Below are positions 55,938-64,000 of a stretch of 64,000 nt of DNA, one piece after another. The notes under the pieces are model-generated. The model did not search any database, was not told the origin of the DNA, and saw only the letters and a program-made list of their open reading frames with translations. A program made the position numbers and the translations under genes. Source of the stretch: Candidatus Brocadiaceae bacterium S225 (GTDB lineage Bacteria > Planctomycetota > Brocadiia > Brocadiales > Scalinduaceae); NCBI GenBank assembly GCA_007859995.1, contig SMSL01000002.1, forward strand, positions 1 through 64,000, read 5' to 3'. How positions within the stretch are numbered: the stretch's first letter is position 1; every line of letters starts with the position of its first letter.

Positions 55938-55999
55938 AATTAAAACTGTAAAATTATAGAGTTACTGATCCTCACACAATATAAATGCCAGGGGAGTTG

Positions 56000-56794
56000 T
56001 CAATCAATCAGTAGATCATTATCTGATTCAATTTCACGATTGAAAAATTGTCTGACAAATGGGTTCTGACTGTTGTCACGTAAATATTGCGGTTGACCTT
56101 CTGCAATTATCTTTTTAACTCTCTTATCAAGCATTATAACACGGTGTGCAACCGAAAATATACTGGGAAGCTCATGTGTTACAATAACCATAGTCGTATT
56201 GTAACTGCCGTTGAGACGAATAATCAACTGGTCAAGCTCTGCCGATGTAATAGGATCAAGGCCTGCAGAAGGTTCATCAAAGAACAAAACCTTTGGATTA
56301 AGCGCCATTGCCCGTGCGAGACCAGCCCGTTTTTTCATTCCACCGCTGATCTCTGAAGGTAGATGGTCTTCATATCCGGTCAGACTTACCTGTGCAAGTT
56401 TCATTCTTACTATGTTATCAATTGAAGATGCCGGCAAATCGGTATGTTCCTGCATTGGCAGTGCAACATTTTCAGCTACTGTCATTGAGCTGAAGAGTGC
56501 ACCACTCTGAAAGAGTATACCGCACTCACGCAAAACTTGCTGAAGGTTACTTTCTCTGTTACTCGTAATATCGATACCATTAATTACTATATTTCCCGAA
56601 ATCGGATGATTGAGTCCGATGAGATGTTTCAGTAAAGTGGATTTTCCACAGCCACTCCCACCCAGGATTACAAAGATTTCACCTTCATACACTTTAAAAT
56701 TAATATGATTCAGTATCACATCTTCTCCGTAACCTGCCACCATGTCTATAACATTGATGGCTACTCTTTTTTCTTCTGCCGGTTTGTTAATCAT
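56000..56794 (-). CDS. mlaF: ABC transporter ATPase MlaF
   Basis: A 264-residue ABC ATPase. Walker A GGSGCGKST (residues 45-53), Q-loop LFQSGALFSSM, signature ISGGMKKRAGLARA (Mla-type, with the ISGGM-KKR form), Walker B VLFFDEPSAGLDP and switch His in VTHELPS. It powers phospholipid movement between the inner and outer membranes. It is 48 bp after mlaE in the same operon. Confidence 0.94.
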   Translation of the reverse strand: MINKPAEEKRVAINVIDMVAGYGEDVILNHINFKVYEGEIFVILGGSGCGKSTLLKHLIGLNHPISGNIVINGIDITSNRESNLQQVLRECGILFQSGALFSSMTVAENVALPMQEHTDLPASSIDNIVRMKLAQVSLTGYEDHLPSEISGGMKKRAGLARAMALNPKVLFFDEPSAGLDPITSAELDQLIIRLNGSYNTTMVIVTHELPSIFSVAHRVIMLDKRVKKIIAEGQPQYLRDNSQNPFVRQFFNREIESDNDLLID

Positions 56795-56842
56795 TGTTGT
56801 TTTATTTGATGTATAATACTTATTGTTTTAGTATTCTCCGCG

Positions 56843-57991
56843 TCATCCATTCCAATATCTCAGTATGACCACAAGAAGTGAATCGGTCAGGACAATCAGG
56901 AAAATGCTAGTCACCACTGCCGACGTAGTGGCCTGGCCTACTCCGGCAGCACCGCCTTTTACCTGGAATCCCCTGAGGCATCCTGTCCACGAAATGAGAA
57001 TGGCAAATATCCCACTTTTAAATACCCCCCAGAATACATCAAAAAGCGTGAGGGTATTTATCGTCTGGTTTATATAGCCACTGACGGTAAGGTCAAGCAT
57101 GGTAACACCCACCAGTAAGCCCCCGGCAATAGCAAAGAGGTCAGAGAAAAGGACCAGTACGGGCATTACTAAAAAAGCGGCAAACATGCGCGGCAGTACA
57201 AGAAAAAAATTCGGGTTAATGTTCATGGTATATAAGGCATCGACCTCTTCTGAAATTTTCATGGTGCCTATTTCGGCAGCAAAGGAGGAACCGGAACGAC
57301 CGGCCACAATAATGGCGGTCATGATTGGTCCCAGTTCGCGGGTCATTGAAATACCAACGAGCGAAGCCACATAAATGTTCGCCCCAAACTGTTGGAGTTG
57401 GACTGATGACATGAATGCCATTATCAAACCAAGTAGAAAACTGATTAAGCCAACAATTGGTAACGCATCAAGACCTACATGCTTCATTTTTTCTATCATA
57501 TCATTAAAGCGTAGTCCTCCGGGACGTCGCAAAAACATGAGAAAGGAGAAACATGTATCACCGAGAAATGTGAGCATAAACCTTATTTCGCTGCCTATAT
57601 TAAAAACAGAATCTCCCAGGTTAGCAAAAAGGCTTGATGATGTTTTATGTGTGGAGATAGGTTGTCGGCCCAAAACATCAAAGCGATGCATCGAGAGGAT
57701 TTCATTAACTTTTTCAGAAATATTTGTTAACGAAAAATTACCCCGTCTGTTACCCATCGCTCTCTTCAGTTCCACAAGCACGGAAACTCCGTAGTCGTCA
57801 AGGTCATTCAATTTTTCCAGATCAATTACCAGGTTATCCGGTTTGTGGGTCCGCAGCAGGACGTTGAACTCCTTTGTAAGCGGTGCGGTGTTGCTCACAT
57901 CCAATCGGTCTTGAAAATGGATAGTCAACTTACCAGCACCTTCCTGGCTGAAGCTATAGAAACGTGTAAGATTCTTACTCAAAACAGTCAT
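56843..57991 (-). CDS. mlaE: MlaE permease with fused N-terminal STAS domain
   Basis: A 382-residue protein. Residues about 15-110 look like a STAS domain (RLDVSNTAPLTKEFNVLL, LVIDLEKLNDLDDYGVSVL), which in E. coli is a separate protein, MlaB. Residues about 160-380 form the MlaE permease with family motifs GVSMTRELGPIMTAIIVAGRSGS and EVDALYTM. It has about five to six membrane helices. It begins the operon mlaE-mlaF-mlaD-lipoprotein-sensor. Confidence 0.93.
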   Translation of the reverse strand: MTVLSKNLTRFYSFSQEGAGKLTIHFQDRLDVSNTAPLTKEFNVLLRTHKPDNLVIDLEKLNDLDDYGVSVLVELKRAMGNRRGNFSLTNISEKVNEILSMHRFDVLGRQPISTHKTSSSLFANLGDSVFNIGSEIRFMLTFLGDTCFSFLMFLRRPGGLRFNDMIEKMKHVGLDALPIVGLISFLLGLIMAFMSSVQLQQFGANIYVASLVGISMTRELGPIMTAIIVAGRSGSSFAAEIGTMKISEEVDALYTMNINPNFFLVLPRMFAAFLVMPVLVLFSDLFAIAGGLLVGVTMLDLTVSGYINQTINTLTLFDVFWGVFKSGIFAILISWTGCLRGFQVKGGAAGVGQATTSAVVTSIFLIVLTDSLLVVILRYWNG

Positions 57992-58222
57992 TTCTCTTTA
58001 TAACTCTTCCTTAAACAGTTGGATCAGCAGATTATCGAAATACAGTTTCTCACTGATTTATAAATAAACGGTGAAGGTTAAAACTATTAAATCATAATGT
58101 CAATTTAAAAATGTGGTACAATGCAGCGAGTGTGGGGATGGATAAATAATGCAACTGGTATAAATCAACGATGCAAACCTCAGTGGCACGTTTCGACGTG
58201 TATTACAGCAATATATTTTTTT

Positions 58223-59179
58223 ATGAAGAAAATTCTTTTTTTAATTAATCCTGTTTCCGGTAAACTGGTCGGGCAGAGTCTGAAGGATTCTATTATTTCA
58301 GAGCTTGACGGAGTACTTGACCGCGGTTGTTTTGATATAGAGTATTCTGCGAGAGACATAGAAAAGCAGTGTAATAATCATCTCTCAAACTATGAGATTG
58401 TAGTGGTTGCCGGTGGTGATGGTACTATATCTCAGATTGTTAAAGTGATAGTCGGTTTAGAAAAAAAGCCGAAACTTGGCATAATCCCCATTGGCACCGG
58501 GAACGATCTTGCAAATTCACTTGGCATTCTGCATCTTTATAAATCCCAGGGATTGGGGCCATTGTTAAAGACGATACTGAGATGCAAAGTAGCAAAAATT
58601 GACATTTTGAGTCTGGATAATAAATGTATTTTCACAAACTATCTGGGAATTGGTAATGATGCAAAAATATCCTGTGACTTTAACCGGTTACGATATAAAC
58701 CGTTCCTCAGATACATTTCCAGTTGCATCTCTAACAAGGGCTTTTATGGGTTACTTGCACTAAAAAATATCTGTTACAGGATACCGTTTGATATTGAAAT
58801 CTGCTATCAAAATGAACTTTTAGAAACTGAGATAATTACCATCAATAAAGGATTTTGTGAGATTTTGATTACTGACACAAAAATGTATGCGGGCGGAGTG
58901 GAGATATCATCAAAGTGTAGAATGGATGACGGCAAGTTTGAAGTAACTGTTATTCGGGGTATGTGGGAATGGATACACCTGTTCTTTGCCATGTTGTGTA
59001 AAAAACCGCTTGACACTATAACCAGGAATCTCATACAGTTTCAGACTGATAGATTGGAATTGAATTTTACCGGAAATACTTTTTGCCAGGTTGATGGTGA
59101 AAAGTATGATAGTTTTGCTAACGGTGAAAAGAGATTGCTAGTTAACGTAGTCTCTTCTTGTGAAATGATTGTTCCATAG
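58223..59179 (+). CDS. diacylglycerol/lipid kinase of the YegS family
   Basis: About 318 residues; DAGK catalytic domain with FLINPVSGK at the start and the nucleotide-binding GGDGT motif in VVAGGDGTISQIV, plus IPIGTGNDLANSLG. It should phosphorylate lipids such as diacylglycerol. The ATG at 58223 begins the conserved KKILFLINP strand; the upstream ATG at 58121 would add unconserved residues. The gene is monocistronic, divergent from mlaE, and its stop lies inside a perfect palindrome. Confidence 0.9.
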   Translation: MKKILFLINPVSGKLVGQSLKDSIISELDGVLDRGCFDIEYSARDIEKQCNNHLSNYEIVVVAGGDGTISQIVKVIVGLEKKPKLGIIPIGTGNDLANSLGILHLYKSQGLGPLLKTILRCKVAKIDILSLDNKCIFTNYLGIGNDAKISCDFNRLRYKPFLRYISSCISNKGFYGLLALKNICYRIPFDIEICYQNELLETEIITINKGFCEILITDTKMYAGGVEISSKCRMDDGKFEVTVIRGMWEWIHLFFAMLCKKPLDTITRNLIQFQTDRLELNFTGNTFCQVDGEKYDSFANGEKRLLVNVVSSCEMIVP

Positions 59180-59249
59180 CACTGCAAAGTCAGCTTTGCA
59201 GTGCTATGGATAGTAGCTTGCTTCGTGTTTCCAGGTAACTCCTGGAAAC
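59174..59249. terminator. two strong hairpins between convergent genes
   Basis: Hairpin 1 has 16-bp perfect arms beginning CCATAGCACTGCAAAG, loop TCAG (59174-59209); the stop codon of the lipid kinase (59177-59179) lies in its left arm. Hairpin 2 has 9-bp arms GTTTCCAGG/CCTGGAAAC, loop TAACT (59227-59249). They lie between convergent genes and could stop transcription in either direction, though T-runs are absent. Confidence 0.6.
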
Positions 59250-59321
59250 AGTTAAAAGCATCTAATTTGAACAATAAGAGGTCACATACTCTGCCTTGAA
59301 TCAACGTGCGAAGCTCTGTTC

Positions 59322-60275
59322 TTAAAATGCCTTTTCACCAAAAGCGTTCTCAAATCGGTTGTTAAAAGATTCAGGGGTGAAATTGAAATTCTGCGGGCCA
59401 TAAACCTCCACGCAATAAGCAGCGGTGACTGCACCTATTTTTGCGGCATGGACGATGTCACAGTCTGACAAAAAGAATCCTTTTATTAATCCCGCTCTGT
59501 AGGCGTCGCCTGCCCCTGTAGGATCTTTTACAGAATCAACTTCGGCAGCAGGAATTTCAATATTTTTAGTTTGACCATGCTCTTTCATTATTACTACTGA
59601 ACCGTGTTCACTCTTAGTTTGTACAAGTATCTCCGTTTTCTCCAGAATATCATCAATCGTCATGGAGGTTTTCTCCTGGGTCAGCTGCAGCTCATAATCA
59701 TTGCAGATAAATATCTTTGATCCATCTATCATCTCTACTAGTTTTTCTTCATTCCAGGCGGGGAGAGACTGCCCGGGATCAAAGATATAATCTATTTTTT
59801 TCTGTTTATATATGTTGGAAAAATTATACATATCATCCAGATTTCCCGGTGAGACTATGGCAACCGTATTATCGTGTGCGATAGATTCAAAATCATAACT
59901 TGCGCCGAACTTCATCGCACCCGGATTGAATGCCGTTATCTGGTTATCCGACTGATCAGTCGTTATATACGCACCGGCGGTGAGTTCATCGTCTATGATC
60001 TTAACATTATCTGTAGGAATTTTATTCTTATTAAGCCATTCTTTATAAGACTCAAAATCGCGACCGGCAGTTGCCACTATTGTCGGGCTTTCACCAAGTT
60101 GTGCAAGGGCATACGCAATATTCCCGGCAGTACCTCCAAAGTTTTCCTTCAACTCATTTATCATAAAACATACATTTAGGATGTGTACCTTATCCGGAAG
60201 TATGTGGTCGGAAAACTTCCCGGGGAAGTTCATAATTCTGTCATAAGCCAGTGATCCAGAAACAAGAATATTCAT
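59322..60275 (-). CDS. PfkB-family carbohydrate kinase
   Basis: A 317-residue ribokinase-like protein with the N-terminal GSLAYDRI strand, the sugar-binding FGGTAGNIAYALAQLG glycine region and the C-terminal catalytic signature DPTGAGDAYRAGL. Closest in feel to the adenosine/sugar kinases of cyanobacterial type. Substrate cannot be fixed from sequence. It is a single gene between the lipid kinase and copA. Confidence 0.88.
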   Translation of the reverse strand: MNILVSGSLAYDRIMNFPGKFSDHILPDKVHILNVCFMINELKENFGGTAGNIAYALAQLGESPTIVATAGRDFESYKEWLNKNKIPTDNVKIIDDELTAGAYITTDQSDNQITAFNPGAMKFGASYDFESIAHDNTVAIVSPGNLDDMYNFSNIYKQKKIDYIFDPGQSLPAWNEEKLVEMIDGSKIFICNDYELQLTQEKTSMTIDDILEKTEILVQTKSEHGSVVIMKEHGQTKNIEIPAAEVDSVKDPTGAGDAYRAGLIKGFFLSDCDIVHAAKIGAVTAAYCVEVYGPQNFNFTPESFNNRFENAFGEKAF

Positions 60276-60417
60276 TTCTTCTCCTAATAAAAGCGTAAAT
60301 CCTCAACATGTTGAAGATTTATATCAATTTCTACAAAAAATAAGAGTTATTCAGGTATGATAACTAATAGCCTTTTGAAAATCTAGGAATATTAATGAAG
60401 TATCTTGTATGTTCGTA

Positions 60418-62601
60418 TCATCTTTTGTCGCTCTCTAATTTGAATCGTCTCAACCTTAAAGAGTTTGTTACCACTGACACCGAGCTGAATGCCATGGCGC
60501 CTGCTGCGATCATGGGATTAAGGAAGCCAAGTGCGGCGAAGGGAATTGCAAGGACATTATAGCCGAATGCCCAGAAAAGATTCTGTTTGATTATCTTCAT
60601 AGTCTGTCTGCTTAGTCTCAGTGCTTCCCACGCCTTGGTAATGTCACCCTTAACGAGCGTGATATTCGCGGCTTCCATCGCGATTTCAGTAGCCGTTCCA
60701 ATCGCAAAGCTGACGTCTGCAGTGGCCAGGGCCGGCGCGTCATTTATACCGTCTCCTATCATTCCTACGATCTTGCCGTTTTGCTGAAGTCTCTTTATCT
60801 CATCGCATTTGTCCGAAGGCGTGAGGTTCGCGTGCACGGTCTTTATGTTCATCTTTTTACCGATTGCTTCTGCAACTATCTCATTATCACCGGTAAGCAT
60901 AACTATTTCAACACCCATATCCTTGATCATTTGAATGGCATTTTTCGACGTTTCTCTGACCATGTCTCCAATGCCAAGGACAGCTTTTATCTCATTGTCA
61001 ATGGCCATAAAGGCAACGGTTTTGCCTTCACTTTTGATTTCCGCAGCTCTCTGTTCTAATCCCGATACGTCTATATGATTTTCTTCCATTAACCTTTCAC
61101 TGCCGATTAAAACAGTAGACCGGTTATAACTGGCCCATATGCCCATACCGGTAACAGCTTTGAACTCTTTTACCTCATTTATCTCTATATCAAGATCCCT
61201 GACATAGTTTACGATCGCCTTTCCTATGGGGTGCTCCGAATGCTGTTCGCAGCTTCCCATTATGTGTAAAAGATCATTTGCTTTTTCAGTTTCAATTTTT
61301 GTCATCTCTTTTTTATCATTCATTTTATGGTACAGATCTGTAACTCTTGGTTTTCCTTCGGTTATTGTGCCTGTTTTATCCAACACCAGCGTATTAATCT
61401 TATGTGCAAGTTCCAGGCTTGTCGCGTCTTTGATCAGTATTCCCGCTCCTGCTGCTCTACCGGTACCCACCATAACGGCAGTGGGTGTTGCAAGGCCCAG
61501 TGCGCATGGGCATGCAATTACCAGTACCGCGACTGCGGGAATGATTGCTTCATTAAAAGGTTTGCCTGTCAGCAACCATATACACAATGTTAACAATGCT
61601 ATGACAATAACGATCTGTACAAATACTCCTGAGACCTTATCCGCTAACCGTTGTACCGGGGCTCTTGATCCCTGCGCGTCTTCTACGAGTTTTGCGATAT
61701 GGGCCAGCACCGTATCCGCTCCGATCTTTTCAGCCTTCATATAAATCAGACCTGTTGTATTCACCGTACCGCCAAAGACCTTATCGTCTTCAACCTTTTT
61801 AGCGGGCATACTTTCACCGGTCAACATTGATTCATCAATGGAGGTGCTTCCTTCAGTTATTACTCCATCAACCGGTATCTTCTCTCCGGGTCTTATAATA
61901 AGCGTTTCTCCTGTCTGTACTTCAATTACCGGAACTTCTATTGTTGTGACTCCTCTAACCACACGGGCTGTCTTCGGCTGCAGATCCATCAGTTTCCTTA
62001 TCGCCTCACCGGCCTTACCTTTTGCCTTTGATTCGAAAAACCTGCCCAGCAGTATTAACGTAATTATTATAGATGCAGATTCAAAGTAAAGATCACTGCC
62101 TCCATTTACAAGGGTTATCACGCTGAAACCGTAAGCAGCGCCTGCACCCAGTGCAATCAGGGAGTCCATCCCCAGCGACCAGTGCCTGACCTGTTTCAGC
62201 GCGTTCCTAAAGAAACCGATACCCGGCCAGAAAATTACGGCAGTTGTTAATATGAGTTGACAAAGGTCGGAAAATTTGAAATGAAGCATAAACATGCTTA
62301 TTATGAAGACTGGTACGCTCAGTATTGCAGAAGCCAAAAACCTCTTCCACTCAGATTGTGTAATCTCTTCTTCGGATATAGAGGGAGCGCTCTCTTTAAC
62401 AATGTTATAACCCAGTCCTTCAATAATTTTGTGGATCTCTTCGGCAGGGACGCTGCCGGTGACGGTAGCTTTTCTTGTTGCAAAGTTAACGACAGATTCA
62501 CTCACTCCTTCGGCACTGCCAATAGCGGACTCTATCTTTTGTGCACATGAGGCACAGGACATTCCCGTTATTTCTACGGTTATATTCTTTAGTTTTAACA
62601 T
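60418..62601 (-). CDS. copA: copper-exporting P1B-type ATPase CopA
   Basis: A 727-residue P-type ATPase. One N-terminal HMA domain (residues 5-70, GMSCASC metal site), then eight predicted helices with the ion-site CPC in [18 protein letters not shown] in the actuator domain, DKTGTITEG as phosphorylation site and [15 protein letters not shown] as hinge. The CPC site and single CxxC domain indicate monovalent copper (or silver) export. It lies alone and may complement the RND pumps at 16-34 kb by moving copper from cytoplasm to periplasm. Confidence 0.95.
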   Translation of the reverse strand: MLKLKNITVEITGMSCASCAQKIESAIGSAEGVSESVVNFATRKATVTGSVPAEEIHKIIEGLGYNIVKESAPSISEEEITQSEWKRFLASAILSVPVFIISMFMLHFKFSDLCQLILTTAVIFWPGIGFFRNALKQVRHWSLGMDSLIALGAGAAYGFSVITLVNGGSDLYFESASIIITLILLGRFFESKAKGKAGEAIRKLMDLQPKTARVVRGVTTIEVPVIEVQTGETLIIRPGEKIPVDGVITEGSTSIDESMLTGESMPAKKVEDDKVFGGTVNTTGLIYMKAEKIGADTVLAHIAKLVEDAQGSRAPVQRLADKVSGVFVQIVIVIALLTLCIWLLTGKPFNEAIIPAVAVLVIACPCALGLATPTAVMVGTGRAAGAGILIKDATSLELAHKINTLVLDKTGTITEGKPRVTDLYHKMNDKKEMTKIETEKANDLLHIMGSCEQHSEHPIGKAIVNYVRDLDIEINEVKEFKAVTGMGIWASYNRSTVLIGSERLMEENHIDVSGLEQRAAEIKSEGKTVAFMAIDNEIKAVLGIGDMVRETSKNAIQMIKDMGVEIVMLTGDNEIVAEAIGKKMNIKTVHANLTPSDKCDEIKRLQQNGKIVGMIGDGINDAPALATADVSFAIGTATEIAMEAANITLVKGDITKAWEALRLSRQTMKIIKQNLFWAFGYNVLAIPFAALGFLNPMIAAGAMAFSSVSVVTNSLRLRRFKLESDKR

Positions 62602-62775
62602 AGTAATGGTTTATATCACTTTAAAGTAATTTTCAAGTAAAATTATTATAAAGTAGGCTGGTATCGGCTTCTTAATCTTAACTCATTTATATAGGAAATT
62701 CAATGTTGTTGATGTCATTCCCATGTCCGACCGCCTGATAATCATATCTTCTGGCTGGGATGGGAATATGGGAAT

Positions 62776-63063
62776 CTAGTTTCCACTTTCATTGTTCTGC
62801 TTTATAAGTTCCTTGATTTCTTTGAGTTCAAGTTCAATTTTATTGGCGCTTTTACTTGCTTTAAAAGCCATTATGATAAGTTTTACAGAAACCAGAAATA
62901 CACCCGCCTCTAATAAGATATCATGAGTAAAGCCCGTAAAAAATAGGGCCAAACTAAAAAATATTATAGTCTCTGTTTCTGTCTTTGCTTCGAGTATCTT
63001 TTGAGCACTCTTAATCTTTGTTTCGTCAAGAGAGATAGTAATTTTTTCTTTTAATGGTTTGCT
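62776..63063 (-). other. open frame of 95 codons with membrane segment but no usual start
   Basis: The frame reads KEKITISLDETKIKSAQKIL, which resembles a ribbon-helix-helix type N domain, followed by two hydrophobic stretches (TIIFFSLALFFTGF and EAGVFLVSVKLIIMAF) and a charged helix rich in Lys/Glu. No ATG/GTG precedes the first part; an ATG in another frame at 63066-63068 is 1 nt out of phase, so a one-base shift may have broken the start. A TTG near the first hydrophobic stretch is the only in-frame option. I treat it as a probable decayed or mis-sequenced small membrane protein. Confidence 0.45.
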
Positions 63064-63098
63064 TCATGTATTATATCTCAATGTACGTGCGATGGAAA

Positions 63099-63518
63099 TC
63101 ATTCAATAATAGCAATTACCTTTAAACCGGTATTTCTAGCTGCTTTGATTTGTCCTCTGTCAGAAGACACGAAATGTTCTGCTTCCCACTCTAATGCACA
63201 CGCAATATGTAATGCATCCATTGCCCGTAATGAATTATTTTCTAACAGGGTAATTGAACGAGCAATTACCTTTGGTGTTAAGTTAATAATTTGAGCATCT
63301 TCAACGTCTTGTAACAATTTGCTTTTTGCCAGGTTGTAATTTTGCGATGATAATATACTTTCATTTTTGTATCTTGCAAGACCAGAAATTATTTCCGGTA
63401 CTAATATCACGCTTATACCCAGGGAGGTTGTTTGTTGACATATTTCTTCTACTTTTTGACTGCCTGTTTCTGCAATATACCTTTTTGCAAAAGAGGATGA
63501 ATCGAATAAGACTTTCAT
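63099..63518 (-). CDS. PIN-domain toxin (VapC type)
   Basis: A 139-residue PIN-domain ribonuclease. Acidic active-site residues are in place: Asp6 (VLFDSSS), Glu in VLVPEIISG (near 41), Asp in LRAMDALHIA (about 101) and Asp in FVSSDRGQ (about 119). It cleaves RNA when not bound by its antitoxin. The start codon overlaps the stop of the antitoxin gene (TAATG), the standard coupling for such pairs. Confidence 0.9.
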   Translation of the reverse strand: MKVLFDSSSFAKRYIAETGSQKVEEICQQTTSLGISVILVPEIISGLARYKNESILSSQNYNLAKSKLLQDVEDAQIINLTPKVIARSITLLENNSLRAMDALHIACALEWEAEHFVSSDRGQIKAARNTGLKVIAIIE

Positions 63519-63751
63519 TACGCTCCGGATCTTCTTTCTTCAATAATCGCTTGAGATAAAGAGATTCCATTTAACGAGAGTTTCAAGGCAGGTTTTTTCC
63601 ACGAAGGAGAGGACAATTCTTCTGTTTGCAAGGGGGTTATCTCCGCAACCGGTTTACCATGGCGAAGGATATGTATGGTTTCCCCTTTTTCTACTTTCGT
63701 TATTAACTCAGAAGCATTTTTTCTAAACTCTGTAAAACTGACTGTTTTCAT
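63518..63751 (-). CDS. Phd/YefM-type antitoxin
   Basis: A 77-residue antitoxin: N-terminal Phd/YefM fold (VSFTEFRKNASELITKVEKG, then HILRHGKPVAEITP) and a disordered toxin-binding tail. The ATG at 63751 is preferred over 63757 since AAGGA then lies at proper spacing. Phd/YefM antitoxins bind DNA and repress their own operon; a 22-bp palindrome (63776-63797) just upstream is the likely operator. Confidence 0.9.
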   Translation of the reverse strand: MKTVSFTEFRKNASELITKVEKGETIHILRHGKPVAEITPLQTEELSSPSWKKPALKLSLNGISLSQAIIEERRSGA

Positions 63752-63775
63752 TGTCATTTCCTTGTATCAATTTAA

Positions 63776-63814
63776 AACTGTACATTATTGTACAGTTAGC
63801 CGTACGGTTGTCAA
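63776..63814 (-). promoter_or_regulatory. promoter and operator of the toxin-antitoxin pair
   Basis: On the minus strand: TTGACA (63809-63814), 16-nt spacer, TACAAT (63787-63792). The -10 lies inside the perfect palindrome AACTGTACA-TTAT-TGTACAGTT (63776-63797 read on plus). Antitoxin bound there would block RNA polymerase, which gives classic autoregulation. Confidence 0.75.
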
Positions 63815-63872
63815 TGAGTAAAAGATTTTGCGTAGCAAAACTACAATAAATTAGTGAAGGCGGTAAACTAAT

Positions 63873-64000
63873 TCATTTCCAGTAGCTGTCCCAGCGTTCA
63901 TCTACTTTTTTGATTATTCCATCTGTCATCACCAGTGGTGCGGGGTAACCTTTTTTCCACGTGGCATCAATTCCCATCTTGCCTTTGAACAGGGGACTAA
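63873..64000 (-). CDS. UbiD-family decarboxylase, C-terminal end (partial)
   Basis: The last 42 codons of a gene that continues beyond the window. The segment LFKGKMGIDATWKKGYPAPL matches the C-terminal region of UbiD-type prenylated-FMN decarboxylases (conserved K-M/L-G-I/L-D-A-T). These act in ubiquinone/menaquinone and aromatic-acid metabolism. Which member this is cannot be told from the fragment. Confidence 0.6.
   Translation of the reverse strand, partial: SPLFKGKMGIDATWKKGYPAPLVMTDGIIKKVDERWDSYWK

Noticed and set aside
58130-58215. Third c-di-GMP riboswitch upstream of the lipid kinase (contains GCAAACC)
   Set aside because: The rest of the consensus (GGGACGCAAAGCC, GGTTACC) is missing, so GCAAACC alone is chance.
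58121-58222. Upstream start for the lipid kinase
   Set aside because: The first 34 residues are unlike the family; the conserved strand begins at the ATG at 58223.
1-64000. CRISPR arrays, rRNA, tRNA, prophage or plasmid genes
   Set aside because: I looked for regularly spaced repeats, rRNA-like and tRNA-like sequences and phage or replication genes, and found none that I could support. The repeats present are MITEs and palindromes.

Overview
The window looks like a chromosomal segment (moderate-to-low GC, no rRNA, tRNA or CRISPR seen) of a Gram-negative bacterium from the Planctomycetes/Verrucomicrobia/Chlamydiae lineage. The best marker is the 72-residue 'small basic protein' at 40046-40264, a family I know only from that superphylum. 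Together with a 12-haem lipoprotein cytochrome, type IV pili and Mla-type lipid transport, this suggests an anammox-like planctomycete (Scalindua/Brocadia type). The phylum-level call is fairly safe and the anammox call is inference.

Layout. 1-15.3 kb (all minus strand): a long type IV pilus operon. In transcription order it holds a histidine kinase carrying a GspE/PilB-type N-terminal domain, a response regulator, PilC, the major pilin, three minor pilins, a PilX-like protein, a fused PilM-PilN, PilO and a PilP-like protein, and it is followed by a large SdrD-type surface protein. Two GEMM-I (c-di-GMP-I) riboswitch-like aptamers, each followed by an intrinsic terminator, sit ahead of the kinase (about 15.3 kb) and ahead of the surface protein (about 4.4 kb). 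PilB, PilT, PilD and PilQ are not in the window. 15.6-36.6 kb: a decayed tldD copy, then two convergent heavy-metal efflux clusters with three HME-RND pumps, three membrane fusion proteins, two TolC-like channels and two small His/Cys-rich exported proteins. An 8-kb part of this region is bracketed by two copies of a large palindromic repeat whose core is inverted between copies. Intact tldD, ligA, a SPOR-like membrane protein, the small basic protein and an aminotransferase follow.

41.6-49 kb (minus strand): a signalling cluster with a giant hybrid kinase, Hpt proteins, a REC-GGDEF-HD-GYP c-di-GMP enzyme and an HDOD protein. The kinase's terminal Hpt domain has been cut off by a stop codon and a one-base frameshift, and a MITE with a 9-bp target duplication has replaced the Hpt tail. 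A second complete MITE with its own 9-bp duplication lies at 41.5 kb and a partial one at 15.7 kb. 49.7-52.9 kb: 12-haem lipoprotein, thioredoxin-like protein and a 59-residue zinc ribbon. 53-58 kb: an mlaE-mlaF-mlaD-lipoprotein operon ending in a cNMP-binding/PAS membrane sensor. 58-64 kb: a lipid kinase, a PfkB sugar kinase, a copper P-type ATPase, a Phd/VapC toxin-antitoxin pair with a visible promoter/operator, and the 3' end of a UbiD-family decarboxylase.

The unifying idea is c-di-GMP control of surface attachment. A c-di-GMP-metabolising enzyme, two c-di-GMP-type riboswitch/terminator units, pili and a giant surface protein occur together, with a pilus-linked kinase that borrows its sensor module from a pilus ATPase.
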